A DNA stretch of 64,000 nt, taken from Zoogloea sp. GTDB taxonomy: Bacteria; Pseudomonadota; Gammaproteobacteria; Burkholderiales; Rhodocyclaceae. Positions 26,586-35,541 of this stretch are shown piece by piece. Numbering within the stretch: the first letter of the stretch is position 1; every line of letters starts with the position of its first letter. Where the stretch lies: the NCBI RefSeq assembly GCF_028689785.1, contig NZ_JAQVCN010000002.1, positions 62,001-126,000 on the forward strand, given 5' to 3'. The position numbers and the translations under genes are program-made. Below the pieces are notes generated by a model. That model ran no database searches. It was not told the origin of the DNA and saw only the letters and a program-made list of their open reading frames with translations.

Positions 26586-27287
26586 ATGCGAACCTCTACG
26601 ACACGTTGCTTCGCCATTGTGCCCGCTGCCGGTAGCGGCAGCCGGATGCGCAGCGAACAACCCAAACAATATCTTTCCCTTCTCGGCGAGCCTCTGATCC
26701 GCCATACCTTGGCTGTTCTGTGCGAGTCACCGATGATAGACCGCGTCTATGTAGTGCTCTCGGTCGGTGACCAGGAATGGGACCGTCACGACTGGTCTTC
26801 GTTCGGTGATCGCCTGGTGCCCCTGTTCTGTGGCGGTGCATCCCGTGCCGACAGTGTGCTCAACGGTCTGCGGGCCATTGCTGATGACACTTCGGAGGGC
26901 GACTGGATTCTCGTTCATGATGCTGCCCGGCCGTGCCTGGCCCCCTGGCACATCGAGGGGCTGGTGCGCGAGTTGATGCACGACGATGTGGGCGGCATTC
27001 TGGCAGTGCCAGTGGCCGACACCCTGAAGCGGGAGGACAGCACCCACCACATCGCCGGCACCGTGCCCCGCGAGGGTCTGTGGCAGGCCCAGACGCCGCA
27101 GATGTTCCGCTACGTGATGCTCAAGCGGGCCCTCGAAAGTGCGCGTCAGGTCACCGACGAGGCCAGCGCCATCGAGGCCATGGGCCTGCGCCCGCGTCTG
27201 GTGCGTGGCGACCCGACCAACCTGAAAGTCACTTTTCCCCTCGACCTGCACCTGGCCGAGTGGATTCTCCAGCACCGCGAGGCTTGA
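26586..27287 (+). CDS. ispD: 2-C-methyl-D-erythritol 4-phosphate cytidylyltransferase
   Basis: 233 residues from ATG 26586; the frame is open far upstream, but only this start gives the canonical beginning [14 protein letters not shown] with the CTP-binding loop and the conserved [19 protein letters not shown]. Further IspD motifs are [52 protein letters not shown] and [14 protein letters not shown]. It catalyses the third step of the MEP isoprenoid pathway in the cytoplasm. ispF follows two bases after its stop. Confidence 0.95.
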   Translation: MRTSTTRCFAIVPAAGSGSRMRSEQPKQYLSLLGEPLIRHTLAVLCESPMIDRVYVVLSVGDQEWDRHDWSSFGDRLVPLFCGGASRADSVLNGLRAIADDTSEGDWILVHDAARPCLAPWHIEGLVRELMHDDVGGILAVPVADTLKREDSTHHIAGTVPREGLWQAQTPQMFRYVMLKRALESARQVTDEASAIEAMGLRPRLVRGDPTNLKVTFPLDLHLAEWILQHREA

Positions 27288-27289
27288 AG

Positions 27290-27781
27290 ATGCACGTTCC
27301 GTTTCGTATCGGCCAGGGGTTTGATGTTCATGCCCTGGTTCCCGGTCGCCCGCTGATCATCGGCGGCGTGACGATTCCCTTTGCCAAGGGTCTGCTCGGG
27401 CATTCGGACGCCGATGTCCTGCTTCACACCATCACCGACGCCATACTCGGCGCCGCCGGGTTGGGAGATATCGGCCGGCATTTCCCGGATACAGACCCGC
27501 GTTTCGAAGGGGCGGACTCCCGCGTCTTGCTCCGCGAAGCGGCGGAGGCGGCCCGGGCAGCGGGCTGGGTGACGGTGAACGTGGACGCCACGGTGATCGC
27601 CCGGGCGCCGCGCATCCTGCCCCACGTGCCGGCCATGGCGGCCAACATCGCGGCCGATCTGGGCATTGATCCGGCTGCCGTCAACATCAAGGGCAAGACC
27701 ACCGAGAAGCTGGGTTTCACCGGCCGCGGCGAGGGCATCGCTGCCCAGGCTGTGGCGCTGATGGCGCGGGTGGAGGCCTGA
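27290..27781 (+). CDS. ispF: 2-C-methyl-D-erythritol 2,4-cyclodiphosphate synthase
   Basis: 163 residues. Zinc ligands Asp12 and His14 are in [12 protein letters not shown] and the third His in [59 protein letters not shown] and [20 protein letters not shown] are all classical IspF motifs. It is the trimeric enzyme forming MEcPP in the MEP pathway. It is coupled to ispD and followed by a short perfect palindrome acting as terminator. Confidence 0.96.
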   Translation: MHVPFRIGQGFDVHALVPGRPLIIGGVTIPFAKGLLGHSDADVLLHTITDAILGAAGLGDIGRHFPDTDPRFEGADSRVLLREAAEAARAAGWVTVNVDATVIARAPRILPHVPAMAANIAADLGIDPAAVNIKGKTTEKLGFTGRGEGIAAQAVALMARVEA

Positions 27782-27816
27782 GGGCTGCGCGGCAGAAGGT
27801 CTGATCTGAATGCGAG

Positions 27817-27838
27817 GAAGCCGGCAATTGCCGGCTTC
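27817..27838. terminator. bidirectional hairpin terminator after ispF
   Basis: A perfect 22-base palindrome whose arms read GAAGCCGGCAA and its complement, between the convergent ispDF and PEP-CTERM genes. The T-rich tract after it is short and interrupted (GTGCTTTCTGCTT), so termination efficiency is uncertain. Confidence 0.75.
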
Positions 27839-27849
27839 GTGCTTTCTGC

Positions 27850-28689
27850 TTAATGACGCACTGGTTTGCGCCGACGGGCCAGGCCGGCGAGGCCGAATGC
27901 ACCCAGTGCCAGGGCCAGGGAGGCCGGTTCGGACACCGTTGCAGCAGGCGGGTCGAGGATGATGATGTCGTTTGCGCAGAGCATCGTCCATTGCACGTCG
28001 AAGCTCTCGGAGGGGGTGTTGCCGACCCAGTGGTTGCCGAAGGCCGACACCGGGATCTCCACCTCGTAGAACCAGTGGTTGCCGCCCAGGGTACCCATGT
28101 TGCCGAAGCGGTTGGAGATGGCCATGCTGGCATTGCCCACATCGGTCCCGGTATTCACCTTGGTGATGTAGGTGGAGTGGGCCGGGTCATAGACGCCGGG
28201 GGCGCTCCATAGGCCGGTGGCCCAGTCGGCGTTGGTGGTGCTCACCACGTCGCCCTGATGCAGTGTGCTGCTGCGGTCTGCGGTGAGTACGCCGAATTCG
28301 AAGCTGCCGTCACGGCCGAAGTCGATGGCGAAGTCACCACGGCCATAGCTGTTGCCGCTGGTGGGGGTGTTCGGATCGTGGCCGGTAATCAGGCCCAGGG
28401 CCAGGTAGGTCTGGCCATCAGCCTTGGTGTACCAGGTCAGGTACATGGCTTCGGCGTCGTAAGCCTGGCCGCCCCAGCCGGGGCTCAGGTAGCCGCCGTT
28501 GGCGTTGCTCTGGTCTTCCACGGTAAATAGCACGCCGCTGTTCGGTGTCCATCCTGCGAGCGTGCCATTGTTCTTGACACCCCAGTCGGCGAAGTTGCCA
28601 TCGATGGTCAGCGGGTTTGCATGGGCGGGAAGGGCGATGGCTGCGGTAACGAAGGCAAGGGCGAAGCCGGCGAGGGACGTTGTTTTCAT
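27850..28689 (-). CDS. PEP-CTERM sorting domain protein, secreted
   Basis: 279 residues from ATG 28689, chosen for its signal peptide MKTTSLAGFALAFVTAAIAL (cleavage near AHANP). The mature region starts TIDGNFADWGVKNNG, a pattern of secreted proteins with a carbohydrate-binding-like beta-sandwich, and has no cysteine until near the end. The C-terminus is a PEP-CTERM signal: SEPASLALALGAFGLAGLAR followed by RRK. The usual Val-Pro-Glu-Pro is Val-Ser-Glu-Pro here. Such signals are processed by exosortase (EpsH/XrtA), which is not in the window. It is likely an exopolysaccharide-associated surface or secreted protein. Confidence 0.85.
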   Translation of the reverse strand: MKTTSLAGFALAFVTAAIALPAHANPLTIDGNFADWGVKNNGTLAGWTPNSGVLFTVEDQSNANGGYLSPGWGGQAYDAEAMYLTWYTKADGQTYLALGLITGHDPNTPTSGNSYGRGDFAIDFGRDGSFEFGVLTADRSSTLHQGDVVSTTNADWATGLWSAPGVYDPAHSTYITKVNTGTDVGNASMAISNRFGNMGTLGGNHWFYEVEIPVSAFGNHWVGNTPSESFDVQWTMLCANDIIILDPPAATVSEPASLALALGAFGLAGLARRRKPVRH

Positions 28690-28894
28690 GGGCGCACCAA
28701 TCTGGATGGGATGGTGGCGAGAATAGAAGCCCGGGCCCGTCGGGCGCCGGCACTTCCTCACGGATGGCGGCCGGGGAGGGGCAAAAGAGCAGGCAGTTGC
28801 GACCCTGGTCACAGCTGCCTGCAAGCGCGGCGTACCCCTCGGGCCGGTCTAGGCCGTCAGCGCGGCGGATGGGCGCAGGGGGGCCGCAGGGAGG

Positions 28895-29335
28895 TCAGAC
28901 GAACAGGCACTGCTCCAGACGCCCGCACAGGGCTGGCTCGGGCGACTTGGTATAGTCCTTTTCAAAGCGGTCGGTTACCAGCTGGGCTGTGGGACGGTCC
29001 AGGGTGGCGTTGAGCATGCCCATGAAGGCGGGGGGAGCGATGAGGATGGCGCGGCCGAACTGGTTGCGGCTGCGGCCCATGTAGAGCTCTTTCGCCAAGC
29101 GCTGGGCGAAGGCCCTGGCGGCATTCAACTTTGGGGTGGTGGGTTGCTCCCGTGCCCCGTGACCACTGCCGGCGGCCTGCAGCTGCCCGGCCCTGTCGGA
29201 GGCAAGGTCGGCATTTTTCATGCGGCTTTCGGGGTGGGCGATCTCCTTGACCAACTGCAGGCCCTTGTTGGGCCCCAGATTGGCATACAGACGGGCAAGA
29301 CTTGCGTTGGCGACAAGAATCCAGGTGATGGCCAT
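28895..29335 (-). CDS. host attachment protein-like (PF10116) conserved protein
   Basis: 146 residues from ATG 29335, with GGAGAG upstream. Visible family pattern: TWILVANASLARLYANLGPN, KEIAHPESRMKNADLASDRA, ARAFAQRLAKELYMGRSRNQ, and RAILIAPPAFMGMLNATLDR. It matches the family named after an Agrobacterium protein required for attachment to host cells. The name is historical; most members are soluble proteins with a fold resembling release-factor/Pelota middle domains. No signal peptide is present. The 205 bases between it and the PEP-CTERM start hold no recognisable gene. Confidence 0.83.
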   Translation of the reverse strand: MAITWILVANASLARLYANLGPNKGLQLVKEIAHPESRMKNADLASDRAGQLQAAGSGHGAREQPTTPKLNAARAFAQRLAKELYMGRSRNQFGRAILIAPPAFMGMLNATLDRPTAQLVTDRFEKDYTKSPEPALCGRLEQCLFV

Positions 29336-29405
29336 GAATTGCTCTCCACTTTCTGTCATGAATGCCGGAGCGGCCTAAGCAATGTAGACAGCACCGCCAG
29401 GCAAA

Positions 29406-30209
29406 TCAAAGAGAGCCTGTTGATGACCCGGAGGCAAGGTGCCCAAGCTGGGCTTCACGCAGGGCCGGGTCTTGTCCGAAGTAACGGGACAGCTGTTCGT
29501 AGACGGCGGGGTACTCGGATCTGAGGAGGCCAGGGGTCTCGAAGAAAGCCTCGCTCATCACCGCAAAGAACTCCCCTGGGTGCTCGGCGCCGTAGGGGTC
29601 GAGGGCGGTGTCCTCGCCCCGGTCCACCCGGTTGCAGAAATCGTCGTAGGCAGGCCGGAAGGCCTGGGCCCAGTCCCGGGTGGAAAGGGACGCCGGGAGC
29701 TGCGGGTAGCCATCGACCTCGCCATTGCCCATGTCGAGCTTGTGGGCGAACTCGTGGATCACTACGTTGATGCCGTCGAAAGGGCTTTCACCTTCGAACC
29801 ACGATAGCAGTACCGGGCCCCCTTCCCAGGCCTCGCCGAGCACCTCGTCGTCGTATTCGTGCACCACGCCATCTTCGTCGGTGATGCTGCGGGGAATCAC
29901 GAAATCGCCGGGGTACACAATGATGCCGACCCAGCCGGCATAGGCGTCGAGCCCGATGTTCAGCACCGGCAGGCAGGCCTGCAGGGCGATGGAGAGGAGG
30001 AGGGTGTCGGTGATGACCACGCCCTCGGCACCATGTACCTGCTTGTCGGCGAGGAACTCCAGGGACATGCGGCGCAGGCGCGGGCGGTCTTCGGGGGGCA
30101 GGTAGTCGAGAAAGGGCAGGCTGCTCTCGACGGCGCTCCATTGCTCGGGTGCTATGGTGTGGCGGTCGGCGGCGCGCTGGCGGCGCCAGCGGCGAAAGGC
30201 GGAAAACAT
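29406..30209 (-). CDS. mtfA: zinc-dependent peptidase MtfA-like
   Basis: 267 residues from ATG 30209 (MFSAFRRWRRQRAADRHTIA), preferred over a longer frame adding unrelated sequence. The gluzincin motif HEFAHKLDM carries the two His and catalytic Glu; further family features are SLEFLADKQVHGAEGVVITD, FPGDFVIP-like IVYPGDFVIPRS and YGAEHPGEFFAVMSEAFFET, containing the third ligand Glu. E. coli MtfA binds the repressor Mlc and has aminopeptidase activity. A link to sugar PTS control is not evident here, as no ptsG or mlc is in view. It reads divergently from relA with 124 bases between starts. Confidence 0.9.
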   Translation of the reverse strand: MFSAFRRWRRQRAADRHTIAPEQWSAVESSLPFLDYLPPEDRPRLRRMSLEFLADKQVHGAEGVVITDTLLLSIALQACLPVLNIGLDAYAGWVGIIVYPGDFVIPRSITDEDGVVHEYDDEVLGEAWEGGPVLLSWFEGESPFDGINVVIHEFAHKLDMGNGEVDGYPQLPASLSTRDWAQAFRPAYDDFCNRVDRGEDTALDPYGAEHPGEFFAVMSEAFFETPGLLRSEYPAVYEQLSRYFGQDPALREAQLGHLASGSSTGSL

Positions 30210-30333
30210 GGGCTCGGGATAAATGTCGATGAAACCGAAAGGGCCGACGCGGAGTCGGAGTGGCGCGCCCGTTATCACCGGCAGGGCGATCAAGATCAAA
30301 CTTTCACTGCTCAGCCTATAGGATAATGCCGGC

Positions 30334-32538
30334 ATGGTCGCCGTTACTCATTCGATATCTCAGTCCGTGTCCGCGCTTTCGTCAGCTGAGCTGCTGTGCG
30401 AGGGCCTGCTGCCCGACGATGCCCACCGTGTGGGTGATGCCCTTGCCTGGGTGCAGCCCATCTATGACAGCCGGACCCTCGGCACCCAGGAGCAGGTGTG
30501 GCAGCACGCCCTCGGTACGGCGCTGATTGCGGCATCCCTGCGCCTCGACGCCGATACCCGCATTGCCGCCCTGTGTTTTGCGGTGGGCGACGTGCTCGAC
30601 CACCCCAACGAGGAAATCGCCACCCGATACGGCGACGGCGTCGCCCGGCTGGTGGACGGCCTGCGCCGCCTCAACGGCCTGCGTGTGATCACCCGCATGA
30701 CCACCACCGCCAGCGCGCCAGAGATCCGCGCCCAGAGCGAGGTGCTGCGCAAGATGCTGCTGGCCATGGTCGAGGATATCCGCGTGGTGCTGCTGCGGGT
30801 CGCGTCCCGCACCCAGACCCTGCGTTACTTTACTGACCACCCCGGGCGTACCCGCGAGTCCATCGCCCGAGAGAGCCTCGACATCTACGCTCCTCTGGCC
30901 AATCGGCTGGGCATCTGGCAGCTCAAGTGGGAGCTTGAGGATCTTTCTTTCCGTTTTCTCGAGCCCGACACCTACAAACGCATTGCCCGCATGCTTGATG
31001 AGCGTCGGGTGGAGCGGGAGCAGTTCATCGTCGATGCGGTGGTGCGCCTGAAGAGCGAGGTGGAGTCCATCGGCGTCACTGCCGAGGTGTATGGCCGGCC
31101 CAAGCACATCTACAGCATTTACAACAAGATGCGCTCCAAGCGGCTCGATTTCTCGCAGATCTACGATGTGCGGGCCCTGCGGGTACTGGTGAAGGAGGTC
31201 AAGGACTGCTACGCGGTGTTGGGCATCGTGCACCAGATCTGGACGCCGATCCCCAAGGAGTTCGACGACTACATCTCCATGCCCAAGGGCAACAACTACC
31301 AGTCCCTGCATACCGCTGTATATGCCGGTGACGGTCGGGCCCTGGAAGTGCAGATCCGCACTTACGACATGCACAACCACGCCGAGCTGGGCGTGGCCGC
31401 CCACTGGCGTTACAAGGAAGGCAGCGGCCCCTCCAGCGGCGATTACGACGAAAAGATCGCCCTCCTGCGCAGCCTGCTGTCGTGGCGCGATGAGGTGACC
31501 GATTCGGCCGACTGGCTGGAGCAGTTCAAGCGGGCGTCCCTGGATGACACCATCTACGTGCTCACCCCGCAGGGGCGGGTGATCGATCTGCCTCGCGGCG
31601 CCACTCCCATCGACTTTGCCTACCGGGTACATACCGACCTCGGCCATCGCTGCCGCGGCGCTAAGGTCAACGGTCAGCTGGTGACCCTCAACACGCCCCT
31701 GGAGAGCGGCCAGACGGTGGAGATCATGTCCACCAAGGAGGGCGGGCCATCCCGGGACTGGCTCAACCCCCACCAGAACTACGTGGTCACCAATCGTGGC
31801 CGGCAGAAGATCAAGCAGTATTTCAGCGCCCTTGAGGAGGAGGAGCTGCTGGTGCGCGGGCGCAGCGTGCTCGCCCGGGAGATCCAGCGTGAGGGCCATG
31901 GTCAGGTCAATCTGGACGATCTGGCCACGCGCCTGGGCTTCAAGGGGCCGGACGCCCTGTTCGTCGCCGCAGGTCGCGGCGAGGTAGGGCCCCGGGCCAT
32001 CCAGGTGGCCCTGCGCGGCGCCGAGGGGGGCGACCAGTCCCAGGACATCCCCGAGGTGGTGCTGGGTCAGAGCCACTCCGGTGATGCCGGCGACACCATC
32101 CTGATCGTCGGGGTTGGCAAGCTCATGACCTCCCTCGGCCGCTGCTGCAAGCCGGCGCCTCCGGACGCCATTCAGGGTTACGTCACTCGCGGGCGCGGTG
32201 TCTCCATCCATCGGGTCGAGTGCCGTGATTTCCAGCAGCTCGTCCGCTCCCACCCAGAGCGGCTCATCAGCGCCCAGTGGGGCGGCGCGGCCAGCCCCAA
32301 GGAGGCGGTGTTTCCGGTGGACGTGCTGGTTCATGCCATGGACCGTCAGGGCCTGCTGCGGGACATCTCCGAAGTGCTGTCCCGGGAAAAGCTCAACGTG
32401 ATCGCCGTCAACACCCTTAGCCGCAAGGGTGCGGCGCGCATGCGCTTCACCCTCGAGGTGCAGGGCGTGCACCAGATCCAGCGCGCTCTCACACTGATCC
32501 GCGAGGTCAAGGGCGTTACTGACGTCGAGCGCGGTTGA
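30334..32538 (+). CDS. relA: GTP pyrophosphokinase RelA
   Basis: 734 residues in the long RSH architecture. The N-terminal hydrolase domain is degenerate: the HD pair is replaced in CFAVGDVLDHPNEE, so hydrolysis is not expected. The synthetase has GRPKHIYSIYNKMRSKRLDF and the acidic EFDD (from Glu309) in EFDDYISMPKGNNYQSLHTA, the ExDD signature of monofunctional RelA rather than SpoT. TGS (YVLTPQGRVIDLPRGATPID), a Cys/His-containing region (GRCCKPAPPDAI) and a C-terminal ACT domain complete it. It makes (p)ppGpp on starved ribosomes. A bifunctional SpoT would lie elsewhere. Confidence 0.95.
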   Translation: MVAVTHSISQSVSALSSAELLCEGLLPDDAHRVGDALAWVQPIYDSRTLGTQEQVWQHALGTALIAASLRLDADTRIAALCFAVGDVLDHPNEEIATRYGDGVARLVDGLRRLNGLRVITRMTTTASAPEIRAQSEVLRKMLLAMVEDIRVVLLRVASRTQTLRYFTDHPGRTRESIARESLDIYAPLANRLGIWQLKWELEDLSFRFLEPDTYKRIARMLDERRVEREQFIVDAVVRLKSEVESIGVTAEVYGRPKHIYSIYNKMRSKRLDFSQIYDVRALRVLVKEVKDCYAVLGIVHQIWTPIPKEFDDYISMPKGNNYQSLHTAVYAGDGRALEVQIRTYDMHNHAELGVAAHWRYKEGSGPSSGDYDEKIALLRSLLSWRDEVTDSADWLEQFKRASLDDTIYVLTPQGRVIDLPRGATPIDFAYRVHTDLGHRCRGAKVNGQLVTLNTPLESGQTVEIMSTKEGGPSRDWLNPHQNYVVTNRGRQKIKQYFSALEEEELLVRGRSVLAREIQREGHGQVNLDDLATRLGFKGPDALFVAAGRGEVGPRAIQVALRGAEGGDQSQDIPEVVLGQSHSGDAGDTILIVGVGKLMTSLGRCCKPAPPDAIQGYVTRGRGVSIHRVECRDFQQLVRSHPERLISAQWGGAASPKEAVFPVDVLVHAMDRQGLLRDISEVLSREKLNVIAVNTLSRKGAARMRFTLEVQGVHQIQRALTLIREVKGVTDVERG

Positions 32539-32547
32539 GGCGCCGGC

Positions 32548-33411
32548 GTGCCGGTTCTTGAGCGACACCATTACGCCTGGCTGTCCATCGCGGCAGCCCT
32601 GGCGACCATCTCCCTCAAGACCCTGGCTTGGTCGATCACCGGGTCGGTGGGGCTGCTGTCCGATGCGCTGGAGTCCTTCGTCAATCTGGCGGGGGCGGGC
32701 TTTGCGTTATGGATGATCCTCATCACCCGTGATCCGCCCGACGGCAATCACCCCTACGGCCACGGCAAGGCCGAGTATTTTTCGAGCGGTTTCGAAGGCT
32801 TTCTGATCCTGGGGGCCGCGGTGGCCATCATCTGGACTGCCGGCGAGCGGCTGATGGCCCCGCGCCCTATTGAATCACCCGGGTGGGGCCTGGCCTGGTC
32901 AGCAGCGGCGACTGCCATCAACTTCGTGGTGGCCCGAGTCCTCGGCAAAGCCGGCGAGCGGCTCAACTCCATCGCTTTGCGGGCCGACTCCCGCCATCTC
33001 ATGACCGACGTGTGGACCTCCCTCGGGGTGATCCTCGGGGTGGCCCTGGTGGCATGGACCGGCTGGCTACGCCTGGATGCACTGATCGCCATCGTGGTAG
33101 GCCTGCACATCACCTGGGAGGCGGTGGGCCTGCTGCGGGAGTCCGTGGATGGTTTGATGGACCGCAGCCTGGATGCCGACAGCCTGGCCCGGGCGCAGGC
33201 GGCGCTCGATGCCTACCAGATGCGCGGCGTGCGCTACCAGGGGCTGCGCACCCGCCGTGCCGGTGCATCCTCCTTCCTGCAGGTGGTGGTGCTGGTACCC
33301 GGCGACTGGTCGGTGCGCAAGGGGCATGATCTCCTGGATGAGATCGAGGCCGAGCTGGAATCGGCCATTCCCGGCCTGGAAGTCACTACCCACCTCGAAC
33401 CCCTGCCCTGA
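32548..33411 (+). CDS. cation diffusion facilitator family transporter
   Basis: 287 residues from GTG 32548, nine bases after relA. About six transmembrane helices are followed by a cytoplasmic ferredoxin-like domain ([20 protein letters not shown]). Conserved CDF segments are [38 protein letters not shown] and [19 protein letters not shown]. The TM2 metal pair reads Glu42-x3-Asn46 instead of the common Asp/His-x3-Asp, while TM5 keeps His-x3-Asp. Metal specificity (Zn, Fe, Mn or Co) is therefore uncertain. It exports divalent cations from the cytoplasm by proton antiport. Confidence 0.92.
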   Translation: MPVLERHHYAWLSIAAALATISLKTLAWSITGSVGLLSDALESFVNLAGAGFALWMILITRDPPDGNHPYGHGKAEYFSSGFEGFLILGAAVAIIWTAGERLMAPRPIESPGWGLAWSAAATAINFVVARVLGKAGERLNSIALRADSRHLMTDVWTSLGVILGVALVAWTGWLRLDALIAIVVGLHITWEAVGLLRESVDGLMDRSLDADSLARAQAALDAYQMRGVRYQGLRTRRAGASSFLQVVVLVPGDWSVRKGHDLLDEIEAELESAIPGLEVTTHLEPLP

Positions 33412-33466
33412 AGCGGGGTGCCGGTTTGATAAGATTGGGCGTCTCCCGATCTTCCGGACTGTTTCG

Positions 33467-34252
33467 ATGATTTTCGTGTTGTCTCCGGCCAAGGCCCTCG
33501 ATTACGAGTCGCCCTTGGCCACTCCCCGCTTTACCGACCCCGACTACCTCAAGGATGCGGCCGAGCTGATCGCCGGCCTGCGCGAGCTGTCCCACGCCGA
33601 GGTGGCGAGGCTGATGGGCCTGTCTGACACCCTGGCGGCCCTCAACGTGGCGCGCTATGCCGAGTGGTCGCAGCCCTTTACCCCGGCCAATGCCCGCCCG
33701 GCGGTGCTGGCCTTCAATGGCGATGTCTACGACGGCCTCGACGCTCGCAGCCTGTCCGAGGCCGACCTCGACTACGCCCAAGCGCAGCTGCGCATCCTCT
33801 CGGGTCTGTATGGCCTCCTCAAGCCCCTCGACCTGATGCAGCCCTACCGGCTAGAGATGGGCACGCGCTTTGCCAACCCGCGGGGCAAGGATCTTTACGC
33901 TTTCTGGGGCATGACCCAGACCGAGGCCCTCAACCGCCTGCTCGCCGTCGAGGAGGAGGCCGGGCGCGAGCCGGTGCTGGTCAATCTGGCCTCCGAGGAG
34001 TACTTCAAGTCAGTCAAACCCGCCAGGCTCAAAGGGCGGCTTCTCAATATGGCCTTTGAGGACTGGAAGGGCGGCCGCTACAAGATCATCAGCTTCTATG
34101 CCAAGCGTGCCCGCGGCCTGATGGCCCGCCACGCCATCACCGGGCGGCTGCAGGAGGTTGAACAGCTGAAGGGCTTTGCCGGGGACGGTTACGCCTTTGC
34201 CCCCGAGGTCTCCGACGACGCCCGCTGGGTGTTTCGGCGCCGTCAGGAGTGA
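33467..34252 (+). CDS. yaaA: peroxide stress protein YaaA (UPF0246)
   Basis: 261 residues from ATG 33467. The family signature is complete: [97 protein letters not shown] and [20 protein letters not shown]. coli YaaA lowers free iron and limits peroxide damage, and the fold binds DNA through a helix-hairpin-helix-like element. The gene starts 55 bases after the CDF transporter and is followed eight bases later by the DUF445 gene. Confidence 0.95.
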   Translation: MIFVLSPAKALDYESPLATPRFTDPDYLKDAAELIAGLRELSHAEVARLMGLSDTLAALNVARYAEWSQPFTPANARPAVLAFNGDVYDGLDARSLSEADLDYAQAQLRILSGLYGLLKPLDLMQPYRLEMGTRFANPRGKDLYAFWGMTQTEALNRLLAVEEEAGREPVLVNLASEEYFKSVKPARLKGRLLNMAFEDWKGGRYKIISFYAKRARGLMARHAITGRLQEVEQLKGFAGDGYAFAPEVSDDARWVFRRRQE

Positions 34253-34260
34253 GGTGGCCC

Positions 34261-35529
34261 GTGGCACATCCGGACAAGGTGGCGGGCCTGGCCCGCATGA
34301 AGCGTCTGGCCACCGGCGCCCTGGTGGCGGTGGCGGTGCTGCTGGTGGTGGCGCGGCTGCAGGGCTGGCACTGGGTGGGCGCCTTTGCCGAGGCGGCCCT
34401 GATCGGTGCCCTGGCCGACTGGTTTGCCGTGGTAGCGCTGTTCCGCCATCCGCTGGGCGTGCCGGTGCCCCACACCGCCATCCTGCCCCGCAACAAGGCG
34501 CGCCTGGCCGACAACCTGGCGGAATTCATCCGCGACCGTTTTCTCGACACGGCGTCCCTGGTGGCGCGGCTGCGTTCGGCCCAGCCCGCCGAGCGTGTGG
34601 CCGCCTGGCTGCGCACCCCCGGCAATGGCGACTTGCTGGCCGGCCGGCTGGTGGTGGTGCTGGCCGAGTCGGTGGATTTCATGGATGACCCGCGGGTGCG
34701 TCGCCTCTTTCTGCACGCCCTGCGGCGGAGGGCCGGCAGCATCGACATGGCCGATGGGCTCGGCCGGCTGCTCGCCCTGCTCACCGAGCAGGGGCGCCAT
34801 CAGGCCCTGGTCGACGAAGCCCTGGCCCGGCTGGCCCACTGGCTGGACGACCCGGCGGTGCGCCAGAGCTTTGCCCGAATGATCGTGGATGTGGCCGGGC
34901 ATGAGTACCCCAAGGTAGTGGCCACCCTGGGCCTCGTCGGCATCAACCCCGCCGAGCTGGGAGAGCGCGTCTCGGCCGGCATCCTGACCGGTGTGCACGG
35001 GTTGATCGACGAGGTTGCCCGTGATCCGGCCCATCCCCGGCGTCAGGCCTTCGATGAACTGATTGCGGCCTACATCGATCGGCTCGGGGACGATCAGGGC
35101 TTCCGCGCCCGGGTCGATCAGGCCAAGCGCGAGTTCCTGGCTCACCCGGCCGTGGGCGCCAGCCTGCGCGAGCTGTGGGACGACCTGCGCGCCTGGCTGG
35201 CCCGGGACATGCAGCGCTCCGACTCCCGGGTGCGCCGCCACCTGGGCTCGGCCGTGGCGGCCCTGGGGGCTGCGCTTGCCGACAACCCGTCCCTGCGCGA
35301 GTCCTTCAACGAACACCTGGAGCGCACCGTCGAGAGTCTGGCGCCCGAGCTCCGCGACGGCCTGGCCCAGCACATCGCCGCCACCATGAAAGCCTGGAAA
35401 GACGAGGATCTGGTGCGCGAGGTGGAGGTCAGCGTCGGCCGCGACCTGCAGTTCATCCGCCTCAACGGCACCTTCGTGGGTGGCCTCATCGGCCTCGCCC
35501 TCTACGCCCTGACCCAGTACGCAGCCTGA
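34261..35529 (+). CDS. DUF445 family membrane protein (YjiN-like)
   Basis: 422 residues from GTG 34261, preceded by GGAGTGAGG; GTG 34249 is an alternative adding four residues. An N-terminal hydrophobic pair (ATGALVAVAVLLVVARL and a second around WVGAFAEAALIGALADWFAV) contains the family hallmark ALADWFAVVALFRHPLGVPV, followed by HTAILPRNKARLADNLAEFI and RDRFL. A long helical middle part follows, and the C-terminal anchor reads LNGTFVGGLIGLALYALTQ. The function is unknown; it is thought to be an inner-membrane protein with the helical body in the periplasm or cytoplasm. Confidence 0.9.
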   Translation: MAHPDKVAGLARMKRLATGALVAVAVLLVVARLQGWHWVGAFAEAALIGALADWFAVVALFRHPLGVPVPHTAILPRNKARLADNLAEFIRDRFLDTASLVARLRSAQPAERVAAWLRTPGNGDLLAGRLVVVLAESVDFMDDPRVRRLFLHALRRRAGSIDMADGLGRLLALLTEQGRHQALVDEALARLAHWLDDPAVRQSFARMIVDVAGHEYPKVVATLGLVGINPAELGERVSAGILTGVHGLIDEVARDPAHPRRQAFDELIAAYIDRLGDDQGFRARVDQAKREFLAHPAVGASLRELWDDLRAWLARDMQRSDSRVRRHLGSAVAALGAALADNPSLRESFNEHLERTVESLAPELRDGLAQHIAATMKAWKDEDLVREVEVSVGRDLQFIRLNGTFVGGLIGLALYALTQYAA

Positions 35530-35541
35530 AGTCCGCTCAAC

